This document shows, piece after piece, positions 35,358 through 43,715 of a stretch of 64,000 bases of DNA. The DNA is from Brevibacillus reuszeri (GTDB lineage Bacteria; Bacillota; Bacilli; Brevibacillales; Brevibacillaceae). The notes beneath the pieces are model-generated. The model saw only the letters and a program-made list of their open reading frames with translations, did not search any database and was not told the DNA's origin. The DNA is taken from contig NZ_BEXF01000007.1 of assembly GCF_002897295.1 (NCBI RefSeq), positions 1 through 64,000 of the forward strand, written 5' to 3'. A program made the position numbers and the translations under genes. Positions within the stretch are counted from its first letter, which is position 1; the number at the start of each line of letters is the position of its first letter.

Positions 35358-35516
35358 ATGTCTACTTTATATCTTATTATCGGAATTGTGCTGGGTGTCG
35401 CAGGCTTTGGCATGCTGCTTTTCGCCATGACAAGCTCCCCACTCGTGAAACAAAGGAAGCTGGAGCGCCAGCGCAAAGCGGCTGAAAATCACCGTCCAGA
35501 AGAAGGCGGCTTCTAA
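35358..35516 (+). CDS. Small membrane protein, 52 residues
   Basis: A short gene with a very strong ribosome binding site (AAAGGAGGT, seven bases before ATG). The product is one membrane helix (about residues 4-25, [20 protein letters not shown]) followed by a highly basic then acidic tail ([20 protein letters not shown]). It is not recognised as a named family. It lies 20 bp before the Nudix gene on the same strand and may form a two-gene unit with it. Confidence rests on the ribosome binding site and the coherent helix-plus-tail layout. Confidence 0.7.
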   Translation: MSTLYLIIGIVLGVAGFGMLLFAMTSSPLVKQRKLERQRKAAENHRPEEGGF

Positions 35517-35536
35517 AAAGGGAGAGATAAAGGCAC

Positions 35537-35992
35537 ATGAACAAGGATCGCTTTACCATGCCGGTAGCCGTTCATCTTTTTCTAGTACGCGGCACCGAAA
35601 TATTGCTGCTTCGCCGTTACAACACTGGCTATGAGGACGGCAATTACAGCGTGCCTGCTGGTCATTTGGATGGAGGCGAGGAAGTGGTGGCAGGAGCCAT
35701 CCGTGAAGCAAAAGAAGAATGTGGCATCGCAATCGAGCCTTCAGATCTGCAAGTCGCAGGCGTCATGCATCGCCGTTCTCTGGACGAGCGAATTGACTTT
35801 TTTCTGGTCACCTCCCGCTGGAGCGGTGAAATCAGCAATTGCGAGCCTGAAAAATGCGATGAGCTGCGCTGGGTGGACATGGATCAACTGCCGACTAACG
35901 TCATTCCTTACGTTCGCCAGGGCATCAGCAATTACAGAACTGGGCAATGGTTTGACAGCTTTGGCTGGGTAAAGTCCTCCTCTATCGTATAA
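35537..35992 (+). CDS. Nudix hydrolase
   Basis: A 151-residue pyrophosphohydrolase. The Nudix box GHLDGGEEVVAGAI + REAKEECGI (from about residue 38) fits the GX5EX7REUXEEXGU pattern fully, with all metal-binding Glu residues. The residue pattern after the box (FFLVTSRWSGEISNCEPEKC, then DELRWVDMDQLP) resembles MutT-like or nucleotide-sugar-type Nudix proteins. The substrate is not predictable. The ATG follows GGGAGAG. It is closed by the bidirectional terminator at 36010. Confidence 0.92.
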   Translation: MNKDRFTMPVAVHLFLVRGTEILLLRRYNTGYEDGNYSVPAGHLDGGEEVVAGAIREAKEECGIAIEPSDLQVAGVMHRRSLDERIDFFLVTSRWSGEISNCEPEKCDELRWVDMDQLPTNVIPYVRQGISNYRTGQWFDSFGWVKSSSIV

Positions 35993-36009
35993 ACCGAGAA
36001 AACGAAAAA

Positions 36010-36049
36010 GCAAACAACCACAATGGGATATTCGTTCCCGGTTGTTTGC
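36010..36049. terminator. Bidirectional terminator between Nudix and DedA genes
   Basis: GCAAACAACC (36010-36019) pairs perfectly with GGTTGTTTGC (36040-36049), with T runs on either side for the two converging genes. Confidence 0.85.
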
Positions 36050-36053
36050 TTCT

Positions 36054-36626
36054 TTATCCTTTCTCTATCCGATGAAGCTGCCGAATCACGGTATATACAG
36101 CGCCAATCACGCAAAGCCCGACCAGAGTAATTTTGCTGTACGCATAGACACCCGCCACCATTTCATCCATCCGATCTGCGAACAAATAACCTGCCAAATA
36201 ATAATGAAAACTCCACAAGATGCTGCTCGGGAAAAAATACAGGCAAAACACCCGAAGCGGCAGACGGGCTGCCCCGACTACAAACGGAACCAAATGACGA
36301 ACAACCGGAAAAAAGAAGCCAAGGCAAAGCATCCACCCCAGATATCGGTTCCACTCTTCCCGAGTTCTCTCCAATCCTGCCGGGATGATCCTTCTCATGC
36401 GCAGCCAGTCGACGATGGGGCTTCCTATTAATGCCCCGACTATGTATCCTGTTACTAGCACTATCGACACTCCCGCGTAAACCGAGAAAAATGCTAGCCA
36501 TACATGTAAATCTATATGGGCAACCTGTGCACCTAATGACATCACTGTGATCTCATCTGGAATCGGCTTTTCTACCATACCTTTTACCATTGTGGCGAAA
36601 AGAGTAACATAGTCTGCTCCTACCAC
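36054..36626 (-). CDS. DedA family (VTT domain) membrane protein
   Basis: A 190-residue integral membrane protein with about five hydrophobic segments. The DedA hallmark FFPVVRHLVPFVVGAARLPL, followed by FPSSILWSFHYYLAGYLF, is clear. DedA proteins act as lipid scramblases or flippases, for instance recycling undecaprenyl phosphate or phosphatidylethanolamine; the lipid here is unknown. The start is GTG with AAGGGAGGG upstream. Single-gene unit. Confidence 0.88.
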   Translation of the reverse strand: MVGADYVTLFATMVKGMVEKPIPDEITVMSLGAQVAHIDLHVWLAFFSVYAGVSIVLVTGYIVGALIGSPIVDWLRMRRIIPAGLERTREEWNRYLGWMLCLGFFFPVVRHLVPFVVGAARLPLRVFCLYFFPSSILWSFHYYLAGYLFADRMDEMVAGVYAYSKITLVGLCVIGAVYTVIRQLHRIEKG

Positions 36627-36757
36627 GATTTATCCCTCCCTTGCTCCCTGTCTCTATCCTACCGGGGAAACCTTTCAAAAAGAGAGAGATTCGTTTAAGA
36701 ATGTTTAAAGGATTTCTGAAGAATTTCTTACGGAAATGCCAGTCCGGTACTGAAACG

Positions 36758-36810
36758 GAAAAAGGCGTGCTTATCGCCAGACCCCTGCCTGATGATAAAC
36801 ACGCCTTTTC
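36758..36810 (-). terminator. Terminator of the yqgQ operon
   Basis: AAAAGGCGTG..TTATC pairs with GATAA..CACGCCTTTT. On the minus strand the stem is followed by TTTTT. Confidence 0.8.
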
Positions 36811-36811
36811 T

Positions 36812-37018
36812 TTACTGTCGCCCCTCTGCCTTTCGCCTGTCACGCAAAGCAGACAATGCCTCCAGAAACTCTTCCTTGTCGATGACATTCAACTCGTAAA
36901 GCTCCCGGATTTCATCTTCTATCAGCAGCAAATCCCCCTCGGGATCTCCCGTATAAATGAACAGACCGAAGCGGTGCAAAAACGCTTTTAAATCGAAATC
37001 ATTCGAGCCAGCTTTCAA
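36812..37018 (-). CDS. YqgQ-like protein (DUF910)
   Basis: A 68-residue helical protein resembling B. subtilis YqgQ, which binds single-stranded nucleic acid in a reported structure. The segment GLFIYTGDPEGDLLLIEDEI + RELYELNVI is the conserved core. In B. subtilis yqgQ sits next to the glucokinase gene; here it is instead coupled to an unknown gene. The start is a TTG in a TTGA overlap with the upstream stop codon, with GGAGGG before it. Confidence 0.8.
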   Translation of the reverse strand: MKAGSNDFDLKAFLHRFGLFIYTGDPEGDLLLIEDEIRELYELNVIDKEEFLEALSALRDRRKAEGRQ

Positions 37019-37413
37019 TTTGCTCCCTCCAGATCGCTTTCCATCCTAGCGAGGACGGCGTCGTAGTCAAATTCGACAGCAAAGCCAGTAATTACAATGA
37101 TCTTTGCGGTTGGATACGCTTCGCGCCACGCCTCCTCCTCTTCTGGCTTCAAACCGACGATGTACAAAGGATCTGATGATAGCTGTTCATGCTCTAAACA
37201 AAGCTGTAAAAATGCGCGGCATCTTTCTTGTTCCTCTGCCGCATTCAGGACGAGTACCGCTCGTGTTACCTCCCCTGACTGCCTTTTCTCGGCTAGCATC
37301 TCAAAGGTTTTCGCGGTCGGGACAAGCGCATTCACCTCGGGAAAACGATCGAGGACTTCATCCAGCCAATCATCTTCATGCCAGGCCAGGTAGTACATCA
37401 TCGCAGTAGACAT
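37015..37413 (-). CDS. Uncharacterised protein coupled to YqgQ
   Basis: A soluble protein of about 132 residues, not recognised. It alternates helices and strands (AVLVLNAAEEQERCRAFLQL, DPLYIVGLKPEEEEAW, AKIIVITGFAVEFDYD) in a pattern that could be a Rossmann-like or DNA-polymerase-delta-prime-like small domain; this is a guess. The frame opens at a GTG at 37425, but GAGGTG is nine bases before the ATG at 37413. It overlaps yqgQ by 4 bp, so the two work together or are at least co-expressed. Confidence 0.7.
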   Translation of the reverse strand: MSTAMMYYLAWHEDDWLDEVLDRFPEVNALVPTAKTFEMLAEKRQSGEVTRAVLVLNAAEEQERCRAFLQLCLEHEQLSSDPLYIVGLKPEEEEAWREAYPTAKIIVITGFAVEFDYDAVLARMESDLEGAN

Positions 37414-37598
37414 GATCACAAACACCTCATGGATATATACTTGACAACATTCTGAACGATTCTTGTTTCTTTTCCATTATAACATGGATCATGCCCACAT
37501 GCTTATGTTGCTGGCTTGACTTCCCATGAACCATCACGTAAGGTGGAAAAAGTAAACAACATCCTGAATCGATTTTTGTGTGAAAAGAGGTATTTTTT

Positions 37599-38771
37599 GT
37601 GAATAAGAAGCATCTGGCCCTCTTGTTCTTGATTGCTTTTCTCACGATGCTGGGCTTTGGTATTATTATCCCGATCCTACCATTTTTTGCGGAACAGCTG
37701 GGCGCGTCTTCCTTTCAAATCGGCGTCCTGTTCGCCAGCTACAATATTATGCAGTTGGTGTTTGCTCCGATCTGGGGAACACTTTCAGACCGCATCGGAA
37801 GAAAACCTTTAGTTGCGTTTGGCCTGCTTGGATTTTCCATCACCTTTATCCTGTTTGGAATCGCAGGCAGTTATACAGAAATGCTCATTTACCGGATTTT
37901 GGGTGGAATCGTCTCTGCCGCTGCACTGCCTACTGTGACTGCGATGGTAGCTGACCTGTTCCCCTCCAATGAACGCGCAAAGGGCATGGGTGTAATCGGC
38001 GCAGGGATTGGTCTCAGCTTTGTTTTTGGACCAGTGATCGGCGGATTGTTAAGCGCTTACGGATTTGCGGTTCCATTTTACGCTTCCGGTATCGTGGCCC
38101 TTCTCACGTTTTTTGTCATTTTGTTTGCGCTGCCAGAGAGCTTACCAAAAGAAAAGCGGGCTTCCTACAAGCGCGAGGCACAAGGAAATCCGTTTGTGTC
38201 TTTATTCGGCTCGTTGCATCTGCTTTATGCCATTCTGTTTATTGTCTCTTTTGCTTTTTCGGGACTGGAGACGACTTTTGCCCTGTACATTCATGATCTG
38301 TACGGCTTTACCTCCAAAGATCTGGGCTATATGTTTTTGGTCATGGGGATTATTGCTGCCTTCGTCCAAGGCGGGCTGATCGGCAAAATGGTGAAGCGAC
38401 TAGGCGAAGCGGCCGTTCTTACTCTGGGAATGATCCTGTACGGAATCGGTTTTTTCGCTATTCCGCTCTCCGGGAACTTCTGGGTCCTCGCCCTGATACT
38501 CTCCCTGTTTGGAGCTGGACAAGGCATGATCCGAGCAACAGCTACGGCCATGATCACACAGAGAACCACGCAGGGCCAAGGCGTTACGTCTGGAGCCATC
38601 AGCTCTATGGACAGCTTGGGCCGAATTTTGGGTCCGCTCGCAGGTGGTGCTGTCTATCAATTCACGTACAGCGGTCCGTTCTTCCTCGGAGGAGTATTAA
38701 TGGTCCTGATCCTACTCTGGTTCAGAAGTAGCTACCGTCGCTTGCCAGAGCCGAGTGTACATCAAGCGTAA
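37599..38771 (+). CDS. MFS multidrug-type exporter (DHA1)
   Basis: A 390-residue transporter with 12 membrane helices. Motif A is clear (GTLSDRIGRKPL at about 66-77), and motif C (GAGIGLSFVFGPVIGG, helix 5) marks a drug/H+ antiporter. It resembles TetA/Bmr/NorA-like exporters, but the substrate cannot be assigned. The start is GTG with AGAGG eight bases upstream. The 185-bp region in front contains no clear regulator site. Confidence 0.88.
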   Translation: MNKKHLALLFLIAFLTMLGFGIIIPILPFFAEQLGASSFQIGVLFASYNIMQLVFAPIWGTLSDRIGRKPLVAFGLLGFSITFILFGIAGSYTEMLIYRILGGIVSAAALPTVTAMVADLFPSNERAKGMGVIGAGIGLSFVFGPVIGGLLSAYGFAVPFYASGIVALLTFFVILFALPESLPKEKRASYKREAQGNPFVSLFGSLHLLYAILFIVSFAFSGLETTFALYIHDLYGFTSKDLGYMFLVMGIIAAFVQGGLIGKMVKRLGEAAVLTLGMILYGIGFFAIPLSGNFWVLALILSLFGAGQGMIRATATAMITQRTTQGQGVTSGAISSMDSLGRILGPLAGGAVYQFTYSGPFFLGGVLMVLILLWFRSSYRRLPEPSVHQA

Positions 38772-38783
38772 ATACATACAAGA

Positions 38784-38825
38784 AGATCCGCCAGTGTTGA
38801 GCATATGCTGGCGGATCTTTTTCTG
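38784..38825. terminator. Bidirectional terminator between the MFS and ABC-F genes
   Basis: AGATCCGCCAG (38784-38794) pairs perfectly with CTGGCGGATCT (38808-38818), then TTTTTCT. Both genes end here. Confidence 0.9.
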
Positions 38826-38834
38826 TTCTTTTCT

Positions 38835-40778
38835 CTATGCTTCTTGCAGCGCAAGCCAAGCTGAATACGTGGCATCCATCTCGTTTTGCACCTGCTCCAT
38901 CTCTTGCTGCCATGCAACAAGCTGCTGATAGTCTGCTGCATCATTGTGGAGAAGATCTGTTAATTCTCCCTTTTTCGCTTCCAGACTCGCGATTTTTTGT
39001 TCCAGCTCTGCCAGCTTGTAAGCGTTGGGACGCTTGGCTGGAGCTTGTGCAACGGCTTGCACAGGCGCGCTTTCGACTACTGGAGCTGGCTTTTCGGGTA
39101 CGACCTTTTTCGCTCGCTCCTCACTTTCCACCGTCTGGGCGAGGCTGCGCTGCTTTTGCTTTTCCCGCGCTTCTTCATAAGAACCGACATCGTGGACCAG
39201 CGCTCTATTTTCCACCCAGAATACACCATCGACCATCTTTTGCAGGAAATAGCGGTCATGCGAGATGATAAACAGCGAGCCTTTAAAATCAGCCAGCGCT
39301 TCCTCCAGTGTTTCGCGAGCCTCGATGTCTAGATGATTCGTCGGTTCATCAAGAATCAGGAGATTGATTTCCTGATGCATCATCTGGGCGAGCCGCAGAC
39401 GCATCCTCTCCCCACCGCTCAGCTGCCCAATTCGTTTAAACACATGCTCTCCGTAAAAAAGGAAACGGGCAAGCAGATGTCGTGCTTCAGGCTCTGTGAC
39501 GCGAGCCACCTCCCGAAATACGTCAATCAGCCTTTGATTCTGGTCACCCTCCAGTGCTTGCTGTGATAAATAGCCGACCTTTACGCTGCTGCCTATCTTC
39601 AGCGTACCGCTATCTGGTGCCAGCTCGCCGAGTAACAGCTTGATCAATGTGGATTTGCCGCAACCGTTTGGACCGAGCAGTGCTTTTCTTTCGCCAAAAC
39701 GAAGCAGGAAGCTCGCGTCTTCAAACAGGCGTTTCCCTCCAAATGACTTGTATACGCTATTTGCTACCAGCACATCCTGACCGCTGCGCTCCGTCTTTTG
39801 AAATTGCAGGCCCATGCGATCTGCTTCCATCCTCGGTCTTTCGATTCTTTCGATCCGCGCCAGTGCCTTTTCCATGCTTTTTGCCCGGCGATGAAATGCT
39901 TCGTTTGGCGGATTAGAGCGATTTCCCCATTCCTTCAGCCGCTTAATCGTCTCTTTCATTTTCTTGATTTTCTTCTGCTGCTCTTGGTAAGCAGCAAACT
40001 GACGCAAAAGCCGCTCTTCGCGCTCCGTCACGAACGCACTGTAGTTCCCGATATAAAACTCTGCCTCGCCTCCGTCTACATGATAGACCGAGGTTACGAC
40101 CGCATCAAGGAAGTAGCGATCGTGAGAAATAATCAGGACCGTGCCAGGATAGCTTTTTAGAAACTCCTCCAGCCATTCCATCGAATGCACGTCCAAATGG
40201 TTTGTCGGCTCATCGAGCAAAAGAACATCACTGCGCTGACACAGCAGCTTGGCAAGACCCGCTTTGGTTTTCTCTCCGCCACTTAACTGGGCAAAAGGGG
40301 TAGCCAGCAGCTCAGGGGAGATTCCCAAGCCTTCTGTCACTTGCGCCATTCTCGTCTCCCATTGATATCCGTCCATTTGCTCAAATTCGTCCTGCCATCT
40401 CTGATAGCGCTGCATCAGGAGGTTCAGCTCTTGTTCGTCTTCATAGGACACCCCCATCTGCTGTTCCAGCTCGCGCATTTGCTGCTCAAGCTTGCGTACT
40501 TCCGTAAATGCACTTGCAACTACATCTTCTCCTGTCCACTCTGCTGGATAAGAAGGGGTCTGCGGCAAATAAGCCCATACCGTCCCTTTTGCGCGGTACA
40601 GCTCACCTGCGTCAGGGCTTTCGATTCCTGCCAGCAGCTTGAACAACGTGGTTTTTCCAGCACCGTTTGGCCCTACGATTCCGACCCGCTCGCCTGCTTT
40701 TATTTCCAAAGTAATATCCTGCAAAACCGGATCTGCTCCATACGATTTCTGGATCTGTTGAGTAGCTACGATTATCAT
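38835..40778 (-). CDS. ABC-F family ribosome-associated ATPase
   Basis: A 647-residue soluble protein with two ABC domains. Domain 1 has VGPNGAGKTTLFK (about 34-46) and LSGGEKTKAGLAKLL with LLLDEPTNHLD. The linker (about 245-320) is the helical P-site tRNA interaction motif. Domain 2 has LGPNGCGKSTLIK, LSGGERMRLRLAQMM and LILDEPTNHLD. A C-terminal coiled coil (about 570-645) follows. No membrane helices, so it is a translation or antibiotic-protection factor, not a transporter. Length and tail resemble YdiF. GGGAGGA precedes the ATG. The attenuator-like leader (40823-41135) suggests induction by ribosome-targeting drugs. Confidence 0.9.
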   Translation of the reverse strand: MIIVATQQIQKSYGADPVLQDITLEIKAGERVGIVGPNGAGKTTLFKLLAGIESPDAGELYRAKGTVWAYLPQTPSYPAEWTGEDVVASAFTEVRKLEQQMRELEQQMGVSYEDEQELNLLMQRYQRWQDEFEQMDGYQWETRMAQVTEGLGISPELLATPFAQLSGGEKTKAGLAKLLCQRSDVLLLDEPTNHLDVHSMEWLEEFLKSYPGTVLIISHDRYFLDAVVTSVYHVDGGEAEFYIGNYSAFVTEREERLLRQFAAYQEQQKKIKKMKETIKRLKEWGNRSNPPNEAFHRRAKSMEKALARIERIERPRMEADRMGLQFQKTERSGQDVLVANSVYKSFGGKRLFEDASFLLRFGERKALLGPNGCGKSTLIKLLLGELAPDSGTLKIGSSVKVGYLSQQALEGDQNQRLIDVFREVARVTEPEARHLLARFLFYGEHVFKRIGQLSGGERMRLRLAQMMHQEINLLILDEPTNHLDIEARETLEEALADFKGSLFIISHDRYFLQKMVDGVFWVENRALVHDVGSYEEAREKQKQRSLAQTVESEERAKKVVPEKPAPVVESAPVQAVAQAPAKRPNAYKLAELEQKIASLEAKKGELTDLLHNDAADYQQLVAWQQEMEQVQNEMDATYSAWLALQEA

Positions 40779-40822
40779 GATAAATTCCTCCCTGGTATGG
40801 TGAAACGACTAAAAATGGACGC

Positions 40823-40851
40823 AAAAAAGCCGCAGGCATAATACCTGCGGC
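40823..40851 (-). terminator. Intrinsic terminator (attenuator) in the ABC-F leader
   Basis: On the minus strand a perfect 8-bp stem GCCGCAGG / CCTGCGGC with a 7-nt loop, followed by TTTTTT. It stands 45 bp before the ABC-F start codon and after the upstream ORF. There is no other gene it could end, so it is probably conditional. Confidence 0.85.
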
Positions 40852-40860
40852 ATCGTGAAA

Positions 40861-40900
40861 GGCTGACTGCACAGCAAAAAGCTGGTGCTAGTCAGTAGCC
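40861..40900 (-). promoter_or_regulatory. Leader hairpin between upstream ORF and attenuator
   Basis: GGC..TGACT.GCAC.AGC pairs with GCTGTGCAGTCAGCC around a TTTTT loop (three small bulges). It begins 7 nt after the upstream ORF's stop codon, so a ribosome stalled near the end of that ORF would melt it. Confidence 0.7.
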
Positions 40901-40907
40901 TTAAAAT

Positions 40908-41066
40908 TTACAAGAACAAATTGTTCCCGCTAAGATGCATGGTACGCCTCTGGATACTCCGTTCAGTTGTATGACTGAAAAAGGACAGACTGATCCCGTT
41001 AGGCGCTACATCATGCGTCATGCTGGAAGTTTCTACCACAAACCAAGCTTGAAGAGTTCCGAACAC
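40908..41066 (-). CDS. Putative 52-residue leader peptide of the ABC-F gene
   Basis: A short ORF starting at GTG with a perfect GGAGGTG seven bases upstream. The start is about 35 nt after the predicted transcription start, and the stop is about 57 nt before the attenuator stem. The peptide starts MFGTLQAWFVVETS and ends MHLSGNNLFL. It has no signal peptide or domain. The frame is open further upstream, but that part lies in the promoter. Leader peptides with such placement control several antibiotic-resistance ABC-F genes (for example vmlR, vgaA, lmo0919) through ribosome stalling. Its role here is inferred. Confidence 0.6.
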   Translation of the reverse strand: MFGTLQAWFVVETSSMTHDVAPNGISLSFFSHTTERSIQRRTMHLSGNNLFL

Positions 41067-41106
41067 GTACCTACACCTCCATTCCAAAAAAGTAATCTTA
41101 TCCCAC

Positions 41107-41135
41107 ATCATACATCAGGGAGTGGAAAATAACAA
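41107..41135 (-). promoter_or_regulatory. Sigma-A promoter of the ABC-F leader transcript
   Basis: On the minus strand TTGTTA (reverse complement of 41130-41135), a 17-bp spacer, TATGAT (41107-41112). The start near 41100 gives a 5' leader of about 320 nt. It lies in the short gap after the PrcB-like gene. Confidence 0.7.
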
Positions 41136-41143
41136 TAGCCATG

Positions 41144-41908
41144 TTACTTAAATGGTTGATTCGTATCTACATCGATGACAACCAGCGTCGTGTATGGCGC
41201 AAGCTTTGCCTTTCCTACCAAATACGGATAGGTGATTACCTGCGGATACATCCGATCAGGATCAGGCGAGGTCTGCTTCACGTATACGATCAGCTGCTCC
41301 CAGCTTTGCTGAACCTTGACCACTTGCAGGCCATAACCCGGATGCGGGGATTCGCCTCGGGCGATGACATACAAATCGCCCTGATTATGCACCCCCTTTT
41401 CCTTTTTCACAGACTCAACGAAAGCCTGCTGCTCTGCCGTCAGCTTCTCGGCATCCACAAGCACAAATTTATCTTCAGACTGCGCTGCGATGATTTCCAC
41501 CGCCCTTTTTTCGGCATTCCATTCGATTTTGTAGCCTGCTTGTTCTGCCATCCATCTCAGCGGCAAGTAAACCGTACCATCACGAACAATAGCGGGCTGC
41601 CCATCCTCTTTCCACGTTCCGTTCACTGCCACTTTCCCCGAATCGAGCTGAAACATCAGGGTAGCTTGCCCACGTGTTAATTTTCCTGTATTTCCTTCCT
41701 GCTTCCATTCTGCCTGCAAAAGGCGCTTCGCATCCTCGGCAGACACATAGGTACGCTGGTTAGCGAGAATCGAAGCCTTTTGCATCGATGCTTGCTTTCC
41801 GTCTACCATGATCACCGGAGTAGCAGACGACGCTGGTGCGGCCATGATCGGTTGTGCTGCGAATAGCGACATCCCTAGTACAGCAGCGAGTGCAATCTTT
41901 CTTTTCAT
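41144..41908 (-). CDS. Secreted protein: copper-amine-oxidase-N-like plus PrcB-like domain
   Basis: A 254-residue exported protein. A signal peptide (about 1-24, cleavage near MAA-PA) is followed by a copper-amine-oxidase N-terminal-like domain (about 28-130; TVYLPLRWMAEQAGYKIEWN), a common extracellular module in Brevibacillus and Paenibacillus. The C-terminal part (about 150-240; DLYVIARGESPHPGYGLQVV and QVITYPYLVG) resembles the PrcB_C domain. The role is probably wall-associated protein or protease interaction; this is inference. The ATG at 41908, six bases after GGAGGA, is preferred over that at 41914. Confidence 0.82.
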   Translation of the reverse strand: MKRKIALAAVLGMSLFAAQPIMAAPASSATPVIMVDGKQASMQKASILANQRTYVSAEDAKRLLQAEWKQEGNTGKLTRGQATLMFQLDSGKVAVNGTWKEDGQPAIVRDGTVYLPLRWMAEQAGYKIEWNAEKRAVEIIAAQSEDKFVLVDAEKLTAEQQAFVESVKKEKGVHNQGDLYVIARGESPHPGYGLQVVKVQQSWEQLIVYVKQTSPDPDRMYPQVITYPYLVGKAKLAPYTTLVVIDVDTNQPFK

Positions 41909-42007
41909 CGCCATTCCTCCATTCCTGTATTTTCACTGTCTCTATCTTGTTAGACAGAGCGCCCCTCTTATTCGTTTCAGTGTCAAAAGAAATAGTCGCA
42001 CCTGTAC

Positions 42008-42048
42008 AAAAAACCCGCTCTTCTCCCAACTGCGACAAGACCGGGTTT
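42008..42048 (-). terminator. AEC transporter terminator
   Basis: AAACCCG (42011-42017) pairs with CGGGTTT (42042-42048). On the minus strand the stem is followed by TTTG and lies about 40 bp after the stop codon. Confidence 0.65.
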
Positions 42049-42089
42049 CTGTTGTTCGAATTTGATTGGCAGCTGCTGCTACTGCGCGT

Positions 42090-43028
42090 TTAATGCAATA
42101 GCCAGTTTCCCATGAGTACAACTGCCGGTATTGAGAGCAGTGCAAGCAGAGTGGAGAATACCGTCGTCATCGCACCCATCTCTTCATCCGCAGAATAGCG
42201 TGCAAACAGGATGGAGGCAAGCGTCAACGTAGGCATCGCTACCTGCACCAGCGTTACGCTGACAATGTCTTGATTCAGCGGAAAGGTCGACAATAAAAAC
42301 GCAGTGAGCAACGGGAACAAAAACAGTTTAAACGCAATCGGCATCCCAAGCAGTGGCAAGGATACTTGCGGCTTGTTGCGTAAAAAAAGCGGCAGCAGCA
42401 TCCCGATGTACATCATTGCCAGCGGAGAAGCCAGCTTGGACAGCGTACCGAACAAGCTTTTGACCGGTTCTGGAGGAGCAAAGCCGATCAATGCCGAGCC
42501 GAGTCCGAGCACAATTGCGATCATCGGAATATTGACGAGTGTTTTCAAGCCCTTCAACGAAAACGAGCCTTTTTCCTGGAGCATCATAACCCCTACAGTC
42601 CACAGGACAACATCCACACCCGCATCAAAGATTGCTGCAAGCAGTGCCCCCTTTGGACCAAACAGGGCGGCACAAAGCGGCAGGCCGATAAATCCCGTAT
42701 TGCCTAGACCCGACAGAATCGCAATTTCACGCCGTTTTTTAGCCGGCAAGGGAAGAGTCCGCGCGCCTGCCCAGCCAAGAAAAATTCCTAAACAATTTAA
42801 GAAAATAGAAATGAGGAATATTGTGAAAATTTGCGTGATGACTTGCTTGTCCATCGGCGTTTGAAAAATCCCGTCCAAAATAATACAGGGCATGGCCACA
42901 TTAATAATAATGGTGATAACCAGCTGGCGGGAATCGGCCGTCAGTGGCTGTCGGTAACCAATCAGGCTACCGATCCCAATAATGACGGCCATCACAAGTA
43001 TGGACTGTTGCAGTGTTTGCAGTTCCAT
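42090..43028 (-). CDS. AEC family transporter (auxin efflux carrier-like)
   Basis: A 312-residue membrane protein with ten hydrophobic segments in two five-helix repeats, as in the bile/arsenite/riboflavin superfamily. The segment LSGLGNTGFIGLPLCAALFG is typical of AEC proteins, which in bacteria often export or import small carboxylates such as malate. The substrate is unknown. The ATG follows GGGGGAGAG. The gap to the upstream hypothetical gene is only 15 nt, so they probably share a transcript. Confidence 0.88.
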   Translation of the reverse strand: MELQTLQQSILVMAVIIGIGSLIGYRQPLTADSRQLVITIIINVAMPCIILDGIFQTPMDKQVITQIFTIFLISIFLNCLGIFLGWAGARTLPLPAKKRREIAILSGLGNTGFIGLPLCAALFGPKGALLAAIFDAGVDVVLWTVGVMMLQEKGSFSLKGLKTLVNIPMIAIVLGLGSALIGFAPPEPVKSLFGTLSKLASPLAMMYIGMLLPLFLRNKPQVSLPLLGMPIAFKLFLFPLLTAFLLSTFPLNQDIVSVTLVQVAMPTLTLASILFARYSADEEMGAMTTVFSTLLALLSIPAVVLMGNWLLH

Positions 43029-43043
43029 CGTACTCTCCCCCGC

Positions 43044-43448
43044 CTACATTTCTACAGGGAGCCATTGCAGCTGCTTCGGCTCACCTTTATCGCATGTACG
43101 CAGCACATCACCACATAAAGGCACTACCTGTTCTAATGGTACGCACCAGGAGACCGGGAATGCCACTTCACTTCCCTCGATCACGAGCGATGCCATCACC
43201 GCAGCTCTTTGCTCGTCTGTCGTCAAAACAAAATGCTTCTCAGAAGGCTCATGCTCCTTCCACTGAACGAGCACCAAGCCGTTATTTCCACCTGCAACCA
43301 CAAGGTCTACGTGGTCGCCATAGGCAGCATGCACCAAAGTCCGATCGACACCGTTTAGTTGGGCAATCTCCTTTAAAACCTCATGCCAAGCGACGTGCTT
43401 TTGCTCGACGCCACTCTCATCTGTATAGATACGCCAATCGTTTAACAT
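43044..43448 (-). CDS. Uncharacterised protein upstream of the AEC transporter
   Basis: A soluble protein of about 134 residues, not recognised. It is beta-rich with VAWHEVLKEIAQLN, VDLVVAGGNNGLVLVQW and a C-terminal QLQWLPVEM. The frame opens at 43478, but AAAGGAG stands nine bases before the ATG at 43448, which is taken as the start. It lies 15 nt before the AEC gene, so it may be co-transcribed with it. Confidence 0.7.
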   Translation of the reverse strand: MLNDWRIYTDESGVEQKHVAWHEVLKEIAQLNGVDRTLVHAAYGDHVDLVVAGGNNGLVLVQWKEHEPSEKHFVLTTDEQRAAVMASLVIEGSEVAFPVSWCVPLEQVVPLCGDVLRTCDKGEPKQLQWLPVEM

Positions 43449-43648
43449 AATTACGAACTCCTTTTGAAAAACGCCCAAGATTCGTACCTAATTGTACGCT
43501 TCTTCTGTAGGAACCTCAACCACTAGTTGTCCAGTCCCCGCTACTTTTCAACATAACCTGTGAGGAAAAGGCAAATCCTTATGAGGTGGGCAAACACAAT
43601 CGGATCACCAAATACATAGTATTATGATCGGAATTTAAATATTTTTCG

Positions 43649-43677
43649 TTGACAAAGCCTTTGTCTGCCACTACTAT
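43649..43677 (+). promoter_or_regulatory. Sigma-A promoter of the first cystine-binding protein gene
   Basis: TTGACA (43649-43654), a 17-bp spacer, TACTAT (43672-43677). A CGGAATT sequence at 43629-43635 is shared with the sulfate operon promoter region and could belong to a CymR-like site (weak inference). Confidence 0.75.
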
Positions 43678-43715
43678 GAATCCATGAAATCAGATCAACA
43701 AAAGGGGATTTTCAA

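Noticed and set aside
35231..35476. N-terminal extension of transketolase
   Set aside because: The extra 82 residues run through the promoter region, lack any family similarity and precede the clear ribosome binding site for the ATG at 35230.
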